Source of the DNA: Christensenellaceae bacterium
GTDB lineage: Bacteria > Bacillota > Clostridia > Christensenellales > Christensenellaceae
Assembly (NCBI GenBank): GCA_022846035.1
Contig: AP025580.1
Span: forward strand, 2,666,001-2,730,000
Direction of reading: 5' to 3'
Length of the DNA: 64,000 nt
Shown: positions 1-11,085 of the stretch, piece after piece
Layout of the letters: each line of letters begins with the position of its first letter
How positions within the stretch are numbered: position 1 is the first letter of the stretch
Translations under genes and position numbers: made by a program
Notes under the pieces: model-generated
Seen by the model: the letters and a program-made list of their open reading frames with translations, nothing else
What the model was told of the DNA's origin: nothing
The model's database searches: none

Positions 1-1110
1 AAGCAGGCGTGGGAAGATACCACCGCTCCCATCGGAAGCTTCGAAATGATTTCCGCAACGGGCGCATTCGTCAGGGACGGTTTGCCTGTGGTCAGCGTAA
101 ATTGCAATTTTACCGTCAGGGGTCTTGACATCCAATATACCTATGATGCCAACGGTAAGATTGCCGGTATGTGGATGGCGTATGCCGCGAAATCCCTCAC
201 GGCGCAGAGCACTGACGATTATGTGGAGCTTCTTATTTCCGTCGGCACAGACCGTCCCCTTGAAGGCATCCTCACCCTTCCCCGTTATATCCAGAAGCCC
301 CCCGTGGTATTGATGATAGCGGGCAGCGGCCCGCAGGATGCGAATGAAACGGTAGGCACTTCAGGCAACAAGCCTTTTGCCGATATTGCGCACGGACTGG
401 CGCAGCAGGGCGTCGCTACCCTGCGTTACAACAAACGCACCTCTCAATATCCCAACGAACCGGATCATCTTCTTGACCTGACGATCCAGTATGAAGTGCT
501 CAACGATGCCGCGAGCGCTGTCAGCCTGCTCAGGGATTCACAGTGGGTCAACCCGCAGCGTATCTATGTTTTAGGACACAGCCTCGGCGGTATGCTCGCT
601 CCCAAAATCGCGCAGGACAACGAGCTTGCGGGCCTAATTTCCCTGGCCGGTTCTCCGCGCAGCCTGCTGGATATTATATCGGACCAGAACGAAGCGGCCG
701 CCATGGCAGGACAAATCACTCCCCAGCAGCTTGCGCAGGCAAAAGCGCTGATCGAGAAAGCGAAAAATGCCCAACAGGGGGATACGTCTTCTCTTCTTGG
801 CGCAACGGGCAACTACTGGCATAGCTTAAACCAGATCGATACGCCGTCTATCGTGTCGTCGCTCGATATTCCGATGCTTTTCCTGCAGGGAGATGCGGAT
901 TTCCAGGTTTCTCCGGAAAAGGATTTCGACGCATGGAAAGACGCGCTTTCCGGCAAACCGAATGCGCAGTTTAGGCTCTATTCCGGCCTCACCCATCTGT
1001 TTACGCCGCTGCCGCCCAATGCTTCAGGCAGAACCGCCGATTACGACGCGCCGCAAAATGTCGATCCTCAGGTGATCGCGGATATTGCGGCATGGATTAA
1101 GGCAAACTGA
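1..1110 (+). CDS. Alpha/beta hydrolase with N-terminal DUF3887-like domain (5' end cut off by window)
   Basis: The reading frame is open from the first base, so the true start lies outside the window and the internal ATG at 46 is not the start. The N-terminal part (about 75 residues visible) resembles DUF3887. A serine hydrolase domain follows. Its nucleophile motif GHSLGG is near 580, the acidic residue is in LQGDADFQV near 890, and the histidine is in SGLTHLF near 990. IAGSGPQD near 325 looks like the oxyanion region. The family contains esterases and peptidase-like hydrolases that are often exported, but the signal peptide is not visible here. The substrate is unknown. The gene converges on the ClC channel with a gap of six bases. 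Confidence 0.85.
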   Translation, partial: KQAWEDTTAPIGSFEMISATGAFVRDGLPVVSVNCNFTVRGLDIQYTYDANGKIAGMWMAYAAKSLTAQSTDDYVELLISVGTDRPLEGILTLPRYIQKPPVVLMIAGSGPQDANETVGTSGNKPFADIAHGLAQQGVATLRYNKRTSQYPNEPDHLLDLTIQYEVLNDAASAVSLLRDSQWVNPQRIYVLGHSLGGMLAPKIAQDNELAGLISLAGSPRSLLDIISDQNEAAAMAGQITPQQLAQAKALIEKAKNAQQGDTSSLLGATGNYWHSLNQIDTPSIVSSLDIPMLFLQGDADFQVSPEKDFDAWKDALSGKPNAQFRLYSGLTHLFTPLPPNASGRTADYDAPQNVDPQVIADIAAWIKAN

Positions 1111-1116
1111 TCGCCT

Positions 1117-2688
1117 CTAAGCCGTTTGGCACCAGTCTATGACCTGTTCCCGTACCATATACGAATTTTCTTCATTACAAAGGATGATCAAGGTATCTCC
1201 CGGGCGGATACGCACCGTTCCCTTGGGGATGATTTCGTGACTGCCTCTTCTCACGGCGACAATCAGGCTTTGCTGCGGCCACTTGATTTCACTGATTTTT
1301 TTCATGCAGATCGGCGCCCCGTGATGTACGGGAATTTCAAGCAGTATTTTGTTCCCTTCGCTTTCCGCAGGCTGTTTTTCGCCGTTTGTTTCGATGATCC
1401 GCTCTAAAAGCTGTTCGTAAACCGGCTTTGCTTTCAAGAGGTCTGCCACGGCATATGCGATCAGCGATACGAGGGTCAGGGATAAAAGCTGCGTGAAAGA
1501 CCCTGTCATTTCGCATATCAGTATGATGCCAGTGATCGGCGCGCGCACGATAGCCGCGAAAAAACCCGCCATGGCCAGCACGATGAAATTCTGCAACAGG
1601 CCCTGCGGAAGGGCGAATACATCGATCATCGCCATGCCGGCTCCCCCGCCCAGCAAAGCGCCCAGCACGAGCAAAGGCAGAAAGATACCGCCCGGCGCGC
1701 CCGAACCAAAGCTTACCATAGAGAAAATGAATTTAATCAGGAAAATCACGAACACCATCGCCAGTGCAAACTTTCCGTCGATCAACATAGGGATCAATTG
1801 ATTCCCGCCGCCGAGCACCGCAGGAAAGGTAAAACCCAGGATTCCCGCGCATAAAAACGGGATCATCAGACGGAATTCCAATCTGACCTTTTTCATTTTA
1901 TCGTAAAGCTGCTGGGATTTTTTGATGCAAAAATTATAAAACGCGCCGCCTACGCCAAGCACGGCGCCCAAAATCAGGATCGCCCAATAAAGGTCGAGCG
2001 GAATATTCTGCGTCAGGTGGAAACTGAAAATAGGCGATAAACCAAATATGTTCCGTGAAATAAAATCCGCCGTTACGGACGCCGCCATGGTAGAAAGCAG
2101 CACCTCGATGGAGAAATTCTTATGCAATTCCTCCAGGGAAAACAATACTCCTGCAAACGGCGCATTGAAAGCCGCCGCAAGGCCCGCGCTCGCACCGCAT
2201 GTCATCAGGAGCTTTTCTTCCACCTTGATACGCTTTGTCATGCGGGAAAAGCCTTTTCCCATCATCGCGCCCAATTGTATGGACGGGCCTTCCCGCCCAA
2301 GCGACAGCCCTGCGCCGATGCTGAGAACGCCGCCGGCGAATTTGCCGGCCAGCACCCTCCACCAGCTTTGGCTGAATATACCGTGTATTTCGCCTTCTAC
2401 CTGCGGAATACCGCTGCCGCTGATCATCGGCTGCCAGCGCACAAGCTTTGCCGTAAGCACAGCAAAAATCACCAGTACGCCAAACCAGGCGGCCATCAGC
2501 AAAATATTTTGTCCGGCTGCCGACAGGATAAAAGACAACGCCTCATTCGCATTCTCGATCGCAAGGCGAAAGAGTACCGATACCAGACCCGCGAGCGCGC
2601 CCACGGCGATCCCCTGTATCAGCAGCCCGTATCTGAAATTTTTAAAGCGGTGCAATACCGTATGGGTATCGTTTGCGCTGTTTTTCAT
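1117..2688 (-). CDS. ClC-family chloride channel or H+/Cl- exchanger with C-terminal RCK_C (TrkA-C) domain
   Basis: The protein has about 523 residues. The ATG at 2688 is chosen because AGGCGGGAG lies directly upstream; a start at 2751 would add 21 non-conserved residues. The ClC signatures are present in order: GSGIPQVEG, GREGPSIQLG with the gating glutamate, and GAPGGIFLP. The rest of the core is hydrophobic helices. The last 80 or so residues form a TrkA-C-like domain containing IPKGTVRIRPGDTLIIL, which in relatives binds a regulatory ligand. Keeping the glutamate of GREGP is typical of exchangers, so proton-coupled chloride transport is more likely than a passive channel, but that is inference. 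It lies just beyond the terminator of the leu operon and probably has its own promoter. Confidence 0.9.
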   Translation of the reverse strand: MKNSANDTHTVLHRFKNFRYGLLIQGIAVGALAGLVSVLFRLAIENANEALSFILSAAGQNILLMAAWFGVLVIFAVLTAKLVRWQPMISGSGIPQVEGEIHGIFSQSWWRVLAGKFAGGVLSIGAGLSLGREGPSIQLGAMMGKGFSRMTKRIKVEEKLLMTCGASAGLAAAFNAPFAGVLFSLEELHKNFSIEVLLSTMAASVTADFISRNIFGLSPIFSFHLTQNIPLDLYWAILILGAVLGVGGAFYNFCIKKSQQLYDKMKKVRLEFRLMIPFLCAGILGFTFPAVLGGGNQLIPMLIDGKFALAMVFVIFLIKFIFSMVSFGSGAPGGIFLPLLVLGALLGGGAGMAMIDVFALPQGLLQNFIVLAMAGFFAAIVRAPITGIILICEMTGSFTQLLSLTLVSLIAYAVADLLKAKPVYEQLLERIIETNGEKQPAESEGNKILLEIPVHHGAPICMKKISEIKWPQQSLIVAVRRGSHEIIPKGTVRIRPGDTLIILCNEENSYMVREQVIDWCQTA

Positions 2689-2753
2689 TCTCCCGCCTCT
2701 TTTGTAACATTTTCCCGTTACTATCTTAGACCCTTTCCAAAATTCATGCAACT

Positions 2754-2789
2754 AAAAAAGGGCAAGAAACCTTTCCCTGCCCTTTTTTA
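2754..2789 (-). terminator. Terminator of the ilv-leu operon
   Basis: On the minus strand a GGGCA...TGCCC hairpin is followed by a run of six T. It starts directly after the leuD stop codon and closes the eight-gene operon. Confidence 0.8.
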
Positions 2790-2795
2790 TTTTCC

Positions 2796-3287
2796 TCACA
2801 GCTTATCTTGTCCAACCGCCTTAATGAGGCCGCCGGCCTCAATAATATCCTGGATAAACGTTGGGAACGGCTGGGCGTAATATTCCTTGCCTGTCGTCAG
2901 GTCACGGATTTGACCTGTGCCAAAATCCACTTCCACCTCGTCGCCGTTTTTGATCTCCCGTGACGCTTCCTCACATTCGAGGATAGGCAGCCCGATATTG
3001 ATCGAGTTGCGGTAGAAAATGCGCGCAAAACTCGCCGCGATCACACAACTGACGCCCGATTCTTTGATGGCGATGGGCGCGTGCTCGCGCGACGAGCCGC
3101 AACCGAAGTTTTTGCCGCCCACCATAATGTCACCTTTTTTGACTTTCTTTACAAACTCCGTATCAATATCTTCCATGCAGTGCGACGCAAGTTCCTCAGG
3201 GTCCGACGTATTTAAGTAACGCGCGGGGATAATCACGTCCGTGTCGATATTATCTCCATATTTTAAAACAGTTCCTTTTGCATTCAT
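2796..3287 (-). CDS. leuD: 3-isopropylmalate dehydratase small subunit (short archaeal/clostridial type)
   Basis: The 163-residue length fits the short LeuD family used in archaea and clostridia rather than the roughly 200-residue E. coli type. The N-terminus reads [17 protein letters not shown], and [15 protein letters not shown] is the aconitase swivel-domain signature. With LeuC it isomerises 2-isopropylmalate to 3-isopropylmalate. Members of this short family also convert (R)-citramalate to beta-methylmalate, which suits the neighbouring cimA. The gene starts 15 bases after leuC ends, with GGAGG-like bases upstream, and is the last gene of the operon before the terminator. Confidence 0.93.
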   Translation of the reverse strand: MNAKGTVLKYGDNIDTDVIIPARYLNTSDPEELASHCMEDIDTEFVKKVKKGDIMVGGKNFGCGSSREHAPIAIKESGVSCVIAASFARIFYRNSINIGLPILECEEASREIKNGDEVEVDFGTGQIRDLTTGKEYYAQPFPTFIQDIIEAGGLIKAVGQDKL

Positions 3288-3302
3288 TCCTGTAAACCTC
3301 CC

Positions 3303-4559
3303 TTATAGCTCAGTCGGCGAAGCGATCCTGCCCGCAACCGCGCTGGCCGCCGCAACTTCCGGGCTTGCCAGGTATACTTCAGATTTTACATGCCCCATCC
3401 GGCCCACAAAGTTCCGGTTGGTGGTCGCCACCGCGCGCTCGCCCTCCGCCAAAATGCCGCAGTGTCCGCCGAGGCACGGCCCGCAGGTAGGTGTGGAAAC
3501 GGCGCAGCCTGCCTCGATAAATATTTTCAGCAATCCCTCTTCCATGGCCTGCAGATAAATCGCCTGCGTCGCCGGAAAAATGATCGTACGCACATTTTTT
3601 GCGACTTTCCTGCCCACGAGAATATCCGCCGCCGCGCGCAAGTCGCTGATTCTGCCGTTCGTGCACGAACCGATCACCACCTGGTCGATCCTAATATCGC
3701 CTACTTCGTCGATGGTCTTGGTATTTTCCGGCAAATGCGGGAAAGCTACCGTGGATTTGATCTGTGACAAATCGATGTCGATCACGCGCGCATAATCCGC
3801 GTCTTCGTCCGGCGCATAGACGGTAAACTCACGGTCCGAATGACTGCGCAGGTATTCTACCGTCTGCTCGTCCACTTCAAAAATGCCGTTTTTGCCGCCC
3901 GCTTCGATCGCCATATTTGCCATGCACAACCGATCGTCCATCGTAAGCGAGGCAAGCCCCGGGCCGCCGAATTCCATGGACTGGTAAAGCGCGCCTGAAA
4001 CACCGATCATGCCGATGATGTGCAGAATAACGTCTTTGCCGCTCACATATTTTTTGAGTTCGCCTCTTAAATTGAAGCGGATGGCCTGCGGCACCTTAAG
4101 CCATACCTTGCCGGTCGCCATGGCCGCCGCCATGTCCGTAGAACCAACGCCCGTGGAAAAGGCGCCCAATGCGCCGTATGTACACGTATGCGAATCCGCG
4201 CCGATAACCGCGTCGCCCGCGACGACCAGTCCCTTTTCGGGAAGAAGCGCATGCTCGATGCCCATCGTTCCCACGTCAAAGAAATTAACGATACCATGCT
4301 TTATCGCAAATTCGCGTACCAGCTTGCATTGCTCCGCCGCCTTGATGTCCTTGTTTGGCGTAAAATGGTCCATCACCAGCGCGATTTTGTTTTTGTCGAA
4401 TACATCCTTACCTGTCTTGTTAAACTCGCGGATCGCGACTGGCGAGGTGATGTCGTTGCCCAGCACCATATCCAGCTTGATGGAAATCAGCTGTCCGGCC
4501 GCAACGCTCGGCAGTCCCGCGTGCGCAGCCAGTATTTTTTGCGTCATTGTCATGCCCAT
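3303..4559 (-). CDS. leuC: 3-isopropylmalate dehydratase large subunit
   Basis: The protein has about 418 residues. The start [15 protein letters not shown] is preferred over an ATG six bases upstream, because GAGGA lies six bases before it and would otherwise touch the start codon. [11 protein letters not shown] is also the usual clostridial N-terminus. Cysteines for the [4Fe-4S] cluster are in SCTNGR (about residue 300) and [12 protein letters not shown] (about 355-365). [18 protein letters not shown] sequence marks the aconitase superfamily. It is the catalytic partner of LeuD and probably serves both the leucine and the citramalate routes. A small hairpin abuts its ribosome binding site. 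Confidence 0.94.
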   Translation of the reverse strand: MGMTMTQKILAAHAGLPSVAAGQLISIKLDMVLGNDITSPVAIREFNKTGKDVFDKNKIALVMDHFTPNKDIKAAEQCKLVREFAIKHGIVNFFDVGTMGIEHALLPEKGLVVAGDAVIGADSHTCTYGALGAFSTGVGSTDMAAAMATGKVWLKVPQAIRFNLRGELKKYVSGKDVILHIIGMIGVSGALYQSMEFGGPGLASLTMDDRLCMANMAIEAGGKNGIFEVDEQTVEYLRSHSDREFTVYAPDEDADYARVIDIDLSQIKSTVAFPHLPENTKTIDEVGDIRIDQVVIGSCTNGRISDLRAAADILVGRKVAKNVRTIIFPATQAIYLQAMEEGLLKIFIEAGCAVSTPTCGPCLGGHCGILAEGERAVATTNRNFVGRMGHVKSEVYLASPEVAAASAVAGRIASPTEL

Positions 4560-4565
4560 ATTCAT

Positions 4566-4584
4566 TCCTCGCGCCTTCCGGCGC
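4566..4584 (-). promoter_or_regulatory. Hairpin abutting the leuC ribosome binding site
   Basis: On the minus strand GCGCC-GGAA-GGCGC forms a 5-bp stem with a GNRA-type tetraloop. It is followed without a gap by GAGGA, the leuC Shine-Dalgarno sequence. Such a hairpin could protect a processed mRNA end or tune LeuC output, but no direct evidence is visible. Confidence 0.4.
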
Positions 4585-4654
4585 TCCGGGAAAGAAGCTG
4601 CACCTCTTCCCCGACCTTTCTCTGTTTAGTGTTATTTTTCCTCGGCGAACGAAG

Positions 4655-6244
4655 TCAGTTAGTATTGTTTTCACTTTCATCCAGCGTAAGCTTATATTCG
4701 ATGGAATCCGTGAGCGCCAAAAAGCTTGCTTCGATGATGTCCGTGGAGACGCCTACCGTATTCCATCGGTGTTTCCCGTCCGTGGATTCAATGAGAACGC
4801 GCACCTTGGCGGCCGTGGTCGCCGAGCTTTCCAAAACGCGCACCTTGTAGTCCACAAGCCGCATGTGCTCAAGCGCCGGATAGAATCCTTTGAGAGCCCC
4901 TCTAAGCGCAAGGTCGAGCGCGTGCACCGGACCGTCTCCCTCCGCGCCTGTAATACGGGATTCGTCACCCACCTTGACCTTGATAATCGCGGAAGAGGGA
5001 TATTCCGCATCCTTTAACGGTTGCTCGCCAATGATCTTGAAGTATTCCAATTCAAAATACTTTTTGTATTTGCCCAACAGCCTGCGGATCACCAGTTCAA
5101 AGCTCTGCTCCGCCGCCTCGAATTGATAACCCCCGAACTCCAGCTGCTTTAACTTATCGACCAGTTCCCCCACCACCGGGTCCTTGGGACCAACGGACGG
5201 TTCGATCCGTTGTATCTTCTTTAAAATAGTCGCCTTGCCGGATACCTCGCTCATCAGATACCGACGGTTGTTGCCCACGCTCTGCGGCTCCACATGCTCA
5301 AAGCTTTCGCGTATTTTCTTCACGCCGTCGATGTGCATGCCGCCCTTGTGCGCAAAGGCGCTGCTACCCACATATGGGCTTCCCGACGGCAGCCATATGT
5401 TGGAAATATCCGCGACCCGGCGCGCCGTTTCCGTAAGCCGCTTCAGGTTTTCTTTCCCGATCACGGTATAGCCGCGCTTTAGTTCGAGGTTGGGGATAAT
5501 CGTTGAAAGGTTTGCGTTTCCGCAGCGTTCCCCATAACCGATAAACGTACCCTGTACCTGCTTTGCGCCCGCGTCCACGGCCATCATGGTCTGCGCGACC
5601 GCCATGCCCGTGTCGTTGTGGCAATGAATGCCTATCTGCGCTTTCGGAAAAGTTTCCACCACGCGCCGCGTCGCATCCGCGAGGTCTGTCGGATACATCC
5701 CGCCGTTCGTATCGCACAGGCAGAGCGCGTCCGCGCCGCCGGCTTCCGCCGCGCCAAGGACGAGCATCGCATATTCCGGATTGGCCATATAGCCGTCGAA
5801 AAAATGCTCTGCGTCAAAAACGACATATTTGCCGTGCCGTTTCATATACGCGACCGTACTTTCAATCATCCCCAGGTTTTCTTCCAGCGTGGTATTTAAT
5901 ACTTTCAATACATGCAGATCCCACGCTTTTCCGAAGATCGAAACTGCCGGAGTTCCCGCTTCCAGCAGGCTACATACGTTTATATCCTCTTCCGGACGGA
6001 TATTTTTGCGCCGCGTACTGCCGAACGCGCACAGCTTGGCGTGCCTTGGCTGCTCAGTGGCGATCCTGCGGAAAAACTCCAGGTCTTTCGGATTGGAACC
6101 GGGGTTCCCCGCTTCGATAAAATCGATGCCGAGCTCGTCCAGCGCATGTACGATATTCAGTTTATCTTCCACCGAGAAAGCGATGCCCTCTCCCTGCATA
6201 CCGTCACGCAGGGTAGAATCGAACACGACTATTTTTTTGCTCAT
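4655..6244 (-). CDS. cimA: (R)-citramalate synthase
   Basis: The protein has about 529 residues. The start MSKKIVVFDSTLRDG is supported by AGAGGA seven bases upstream; a longer frame would run back into leuA. It belongs to the DRE-TIM metallolyases, with catalytic motif STLRDGMQGEG, metal-binding HCHNDTGMAVA and GTFIGYGERCGNANL. Its length and the divergence from the neighbouring leuA match the citramalate synthase family (TIGR00977 type), which condenses pyruvate with acetyl-CoA. The C-terminal LeuA-like dimerisation domain suggests feedback control, usually by isoleucine. Together with LeuCD and a LeuB it would give 2-oxobutyrate for isoleucine synthesis without threonine deaminase. A homocitrate synthase-like role is less likely in this operon. 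Confidence 0.88.
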   Translation of the reverse strand: MSKKIVVFDSTLRDGMQGEGIAFSVEDKLNIVHALDELGIDFIEAGNPGSNPKDLEFFRRIATEQPRHAKLCAFGSTRRKNIRPEEDINVCSLLEAGTPAVSIFGKAWDLHVLKVLNTTLEENLGMIESTVAYMKRHGKYVVFDAEHFFDGYMANPEYAMLVLGAAEAGGADALCLCDTNGGMYPTDLADATRRVVETFPKAQIGIHCHNDTGMAVAQTMMAVDAGAKQVQGTFIGYGERCGNANLSTIIPNLELKRGYTVIGKENLKRLTETARRVADISNIWLPSGSPYVGSSAFAHKGGMHIDGVKKIRESFEHVEPQSVGNNRRYLMSEVSGKATILKKIQRIEPSVGPKDPVVGELVDKLKQLEFGGYQFEAAEQSFELVIRRLLGKYKKYFELEYFKIIGEQPLKDAEYPSSAIIKVKVGDESRITGAEGDGPVHALDLALRGALKGFYPALEHMRLVDYKVRVLESSATTAAKVRVLIESTDGKHRWNTVGVSTDIIEASFLALTDSIEYKLTLDESENNTN

Positions 6245-6263
6245 ATTTTTTTCCTCTGATATT

Positions 6264-7769
6264 CTATGCTCCCAGCAGTTTATTGACCGCATTGATATAC
6301 GCCAGCATGGAAGCCTCGATGATGTCTGTGGAAAGCCCCCGTCCGGTGACCGTACGGTCTTCCGAGGAAACCTTGACCACAACCTCGCCCAGCGCGTCCT
6401 CGCCGTGCGAAACCGCGTTGATCTTGTAATTGTTCAACTTTAAGGGCATATTGACGATCTGCTCGATCGCCTGGTAAGCTGCGTCGACAGGCCCGTCGCC
6501 CAAAGCGACCTGCTCTCTGGTTTCCCCCGACATATCCTCCAGCGTAATATTGGCCGTTGCTTGGATCGTGTTGCCGCTGTTGACGACAAACTGTTTTAAG
6601 CGGAAGTGTTCCACGACCTTGGCCGCTTTCTGCGCGACCAGGGCTTCCACGTCGTATTCCGTGACTTCCTTTTTCTTGTCGCACAAGTCCTTGAATTGCG
6701 CAAAGGCGCTGTCCAGCTCTTCCTTGCTCAGATTGTAACCCAGTTCTTTTAAGAAATCGTCGAACGCATGGCGGCCGGAATGCTTGCCCAGCACCATTTT
6801 GTTCGTGGTCAGCCCGACAGATTCGGGCGTCATGATCTCATACGTTTCGCGTTTTGCCAGCACGCCGTGCTGGTGAATGCCGCTCTCGTGCGCGAATGCG
6901 TTCGCACCGACGATCGCCTTGTTTGGCGGGATGGATACGCCGATGATCTTTGACAGCAAGCGTGAAGAACGGTAAATCTGCCTGGTATTGATGCGCGTAT
7001 CCGCCTCAAACAGGTTCCTCCTCGTATGGATCGCCATGACGATCTCTTCCAAAGACGCGTTGCCCGCGCGCTCGCCTATGCCGTTGATCGTGCATTCGAC
7101 CTGCGTTGCGCCAGCGCTCACCGAGGCCAGCGAATTTGCCACTGCCATGCCCAGGTCGTTGTGGCAATGGACCGCCAGGTCGACGTCGTCCACGCCTTCC
7201 ACGTTTTGTTTCATATAGGCGATCATGTCGTACATTTCCTGCGGCAGGGCGTAGCCTACCGTATCCGGCAGGTTGATGGTCTTTGCGCCCGCGTCGATCG
7301 CCGTTTGGACGCATGTCGCCAAAAACGCCTTGTCGCTCCGTGAAGCATCCTCTGCGGAAAATTCCACATCGCTCACAAGCGTGCGCGCATAAGATACGGC
7401 TTCTTTGATGTGCGTGAGAACCTGTTCTTCGCTCATCTTCAGCTTATATTGCATATGCAGCGGCGAGGTTGCCAGGAAGATATGGATACGGGGCGCGACC
7501 GCTTCTTTCAGCGCCTCATAGGAAGCGTCGATGTCTTTTTTTACGCTTCGCGAAAGAGACGCGACCGTGCAGTTCTTGATCGTCTTAGCGACGGTTGCAA
7601 CGCTTTCAAAATCGCCGGGGGACGATACGGCAAAGCCTGCTTCGATGATGTCCACTTTCAGCATCTCCAGTTGCTTTGCGATCTCGATCTTTTCCGACAG
7701 GTTCATGCTACATCCCGGGGATTGTTCCCCGTCACGCAGCGTCGTATCAAATATTTTAATGGTTTTCAT
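6264..7769 (-). CDS. leuA: 2-isopropylmalate synthase
   Basis: The 501-residue protein starts [19 protein letters not shown], the catalytic signature of isopropylmalate synthases. The metal-binding motif [14 protein letters not shown] and [14 protein letters not shown] follow. The C-terminal 120 or so residues form the LeuA allosteric domain, with [12 protein letters not shown] and the [12 protein letters not shown] end, so leucine feedback inhibition is expected from the family. AAAGGAA precedes the ATG. It condenses 2-oxoisovalerate, made by IlvD, with acetyl-CoA, the first leucine-specific step. It lies 33 bases after ilvD and 19 bases before cimA, so all three are co-transcribed. Confidence 0.95.
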   Translation of the reverse strand: MKTIKIFDTTLRDGEQSPGCSMNLSEKIEIAKQLEMLKVDIIEAGFAVSSPGDFESVATVAKTIKNCTVASLSRSVKKDIDASYEALKEAVAPRIHIFLATSPLHMQYKLKMSEEQVLTHIKEAVSYARTLVSDVEFSAEDASRSDKAFLATCVQTAIDAGAKTINLPDTVGYALPQEMYDMIAYMKQNVEGVDDVDLAVHCHNDLGMAVANSLASVSAGATQVECTINGIGERAGNASLEEIVMAIHTRRNLFEADTRINTRQIYRSSRLLSKIIGVSIPPNKAIVGANAFAHESGIHQHGVLAKRETYEIMTPESVGLTTNKMVLGKHSGRHAFDDFLKELGYNLSKEELDSAFAQFKDLCDKKKEVTEYDVEALVAQKAAKVVEHFRLKQFVVNSGNTIQATANITLEDMSGETREQVALGDGPVDAAYQAIEQIVNMPLKLNNYKINAVSHGEDALGEVVVKVSSEDRTVTGRGLSTDIIEASMLAYINAVNKLLGA

Positions 7770-7802
7770 AACTATAAATTCCTTTCGGCTTACGATTTCA
7801 TA

Positions 7803-9452
7803 CTATTCCAGAATCGCGCCTGTATCGGCGCTCTGCACCATTCTTGCATATCTCGCGAGCCAGCCCGTCCTGACTTTCGGGGGCTTTGGCCGCGAGTTCG
7901 TAAGTCGTTTTTGGAGCTCGTCATCGCTGACTTTCAATTTGATGGAGTATGCGCTTATATCGATCTCTATAATATCTCCATCCTGCACGCAGGCAATGGG
8001 CCCGCCTGCCGCAGCCTCGGGAGAAACGTGCCCAATCGCCGCGCCGCGCGACGCACCGGAAAACCGTCCGTCCGTTAAAAGCGCGACATCTTTATCAAGG
8101 CCCATCCCCGCCAGATTGGAGGTGGGGGCGAGCATCTCGCGCATACCCGGTCCTCCTTTGGGGCCCTCGTAGCGGATCACGACTACGTCGCCCTTTTCGA
8201 TCTGTCCTCCGAGAATCGCCGCATTCGCGCCCTCTTCGCAGTCGAACACCCGAGCCCTGCATGTAGATTTCAGCATCTCCGGAGCAACCGCCGACCGCTT
8301 GACTACACAACCGTTTGGCGCTATATTTCCATACAGTATGGCAATTCCGCCCGTTTGGGAATACGGATCGTCTATCGGACGAATCACATCGCCTTTGATC
8401 CCAACGTTTTTGATACGTTCCTTTATGGTTCCGTCTACCGTTTTGTTGTCGCGTATCAGGTCTTTTTTACTGAGCTCCGCCATCACGGCCGTAACGCCGC
8501 CGCATTCGTTCAGTTCTTCGATGTAATGGCGCCCCGCCGGCGCCAAATGGCACAAGTTAGGCGTCTTTTCACTAATCCCGTTGACTTGGTGTAGGTCGAT
8601 TTTAATGCCGCATTCGTGTGCGATTGCCGGCAGGTGCAGCATACTGTTCGTGCTGCATCCCAGGGCCATATCCACTGTGACCGCGTTTACAAACGCATCG
8701 TTTGTCATGATGTCGCGCGGACACAGGTTTTGTTCTGTCAGCTTCATGATCTGCATGCCCGCGTGCTTTGCGAGCGCGGTTCTCGCCGCCATCACCGCCG
8801 GAATCGTCCCGTTGCCGGGCAGCGCCATGCCCAGCACTTCCGAAAGGCAGTTCATGGAGTTCGCGGTATACATGCCCGAGCAGCTCCCGCAGCCGGGACA
8901 TGCTTTTTGCTCGAACATTTCCAGCTCCTCATCCGAGAGCGCCCCGCTTGCGTGCCGGCCTACAGCCTCAAACATGCTGGAAAGGCTCGTCTTTTCCTCA
9001 TGGAACCGCCCCGCCAGCATGGGACCGCCCGAACAAAAGATTGTAGGAATATTGACCCGTGCCGCCGCCATCAGCATGCCCGGTACGATTTTATCGCAGT
9101 TGGGGACCATTACCGCACCATCAAAGGCATGCGCAATGAGCAGCGTCTCCACGCTGTCCGCAATGAGCTCGCGCGAGGGCAGCGAATAGTGCATTCCCAT
9201 ATGGTTCATCGCGATCCCGTCGCATACGCCGATAGCCGGTACCTCGATGGGCGTACCGCCCGCCATACGTATACCGTCTTTAACCGCCTGCGCGACTGTG
9301 TCAAGATGCACATGGCCGGGGATGACCTCGCTTTGCGCGTTTACCACCGCAATGATGGGGCGCTCCAGTTCTTCTTTTGTCAGCCCCAGCGCATACAGCA
9401 AAGAGCGGTGCGGCGCGCGCTGTGCGCCTGTTTTAATGTTATCGCTGTTCAT
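7803..9452 (-). CDS. ilvD: Dihydroxy-acid dehydratase
   Basis: The 549-residue length is normal for IlvD. Iron-sulfur cysteines are visible in PNCDKIVPG and [18 protein letters not shown], and the C-terminal catalytic part contains [13 protein letters not shown] and [14 protein letters not shown]. It dehydrates 2,3-dihydroxy-isovalerate and 2,3-dihydroxy-3-methylvalerate to the keto acids of valine and isoleucine. AGAGGA precedes the ATG. It lies 12 bases after ilvC on the minus strand. The cluster is probably oxygen sensitive, as in other family members, which suits an anaerobe. Confidence 0.96.
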   Translation of the reverse strand: MNSDNIKTGAQRAPHRSLLYALGLTKEELERPIIAVVNAQSEVIPGHVHLDTVAQAVKDGIRMAGGTPIEVPAIGVCDGIAMNHMGMHYSLPSRELIADSVETLLIAHAFDGAVMVPNCDKIVPGMLMAAARVNIPTIFCSGGPMLAGRFHEEKTSLSSMFEAVGRHASGALSDEELEMFEQKACPGCGSCSGMYTANSMNCLSEVLGMALPGNGTIPAVMAARTALAKHAGMQIMKLTEQNLCPRDIMTNDAFVNAVTVDMALGCSTNSMLHLPAIAHECGIKIDLHQVNGISEKTPNLCHLAPAGRHYIEELNECGGVTAVMAELSKKDLIRDNKTVDGTIKERIKNVGIKGDVIRPIDDPYSQTGGIAILYGNIAPNGCVVKRSAVAPEMLKSTCRARVFDCEEGANAAILGGQIEKGDVVVIRYEGPKGGPGMREMLAPTSNLAGMGLDKDVALLTDGRFSGASRGAAIGHVSPEAAAGGPIACVQDGDIIEIDISAYSIKLKVSDDELQKRLTNSRPKPPKVRTGWLARYARMVQSADTGAILE

Positions 9453-9464
9453 AAAATTCCTCTT

Positions 9465-10481
<1,017 letters not shown>

Positions 10482-10523
10482 TTATTATAATATCTTATAG
10501 CGCACCTGCGGTGCTCTAGGATT

Positions 10524-11024
10524 TCATGCGTCATGCAGCGAACTTTCCCCGCGCTCCAGAGCCGTGATGCCCGTACGTGCCATTTCAATAATGCCATACT
10601 CCGCCAAAAGGTCCATCAGCGCTTTGTTCTTTTCCGGCGATCCCGTAAGCTCGATGATCATGGTATCTTTTGAAATATCCACGATCTTGGTGCGGAATAT
10701 ATCGCACAGCTCAATGATGTTCGCCCGTTTTTTATCCGGCGCTTTTACCTTAACTAAGATCAATTCCTTGTAAACCGAAGTGCTGGATCTCAGCCCCTTG
10801 ATCGTGATCACGTCCACCAACTTGTCAAGTTGTTTTTGTATCTGCTCAAGCACCGCCTCGTCCCCCACCATCTCAATGGTAATACGCGAGACCTTTGGGT
10901 CATGTGTTTCCCCTACGGAAAGGGAACGGATATTGTATCCCCTGCGGGAGAAAAGCCCTGTGACCTTTGACAGGACGCCCGATGTATTTTGTACCAGGAC
11001 GGAAAGTACATATCTTCTTATCAT
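10524..11024 (-). CDS. ilvN: Acetolactate synthase small (regulatory) subunit
   Basis: This 166-residue ACT-domain protein begins MIRRYVLSVLVQNTSGVLSK, typical of IlvN/IlvH. The first ACT domain spans about residues 3-75 and a second alpha/beta domain follows, ending near ALMDLLAEYGI and MARTGITALERG. It binds the catalytic IlvB subunit and confers valine feedback inhibition in characterised relatives. It follows ilvB by 61 bases and precedes ilvC by 63. The ilvN-ilvC spacer contains a small hairpin with arms GCACC and GGTGC at about 10501-10513, of unknown role. Confidence 0.93.
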   Translation of the reverse strand: MIRRYVLSVLVQNTSGVLSKVTGLFSRRGYNIRSLSVGETHDPKVSRITIEMVGDEAVLEQIQKQLDKLVDVITIKGLRSSTSVYKELILVKVKAPDKKRANIIELCDIFRTKIVDISKDTMIIELTGSPEKNKALMDLLAEYGIIEMARTGITALERGESSLHDA

Positions 11025-11085
11025 GAGAGTTCTCCTTTACTTCTGTTTCCTTTCATTATATAACGTCCCCTATCCATGCGCACCA

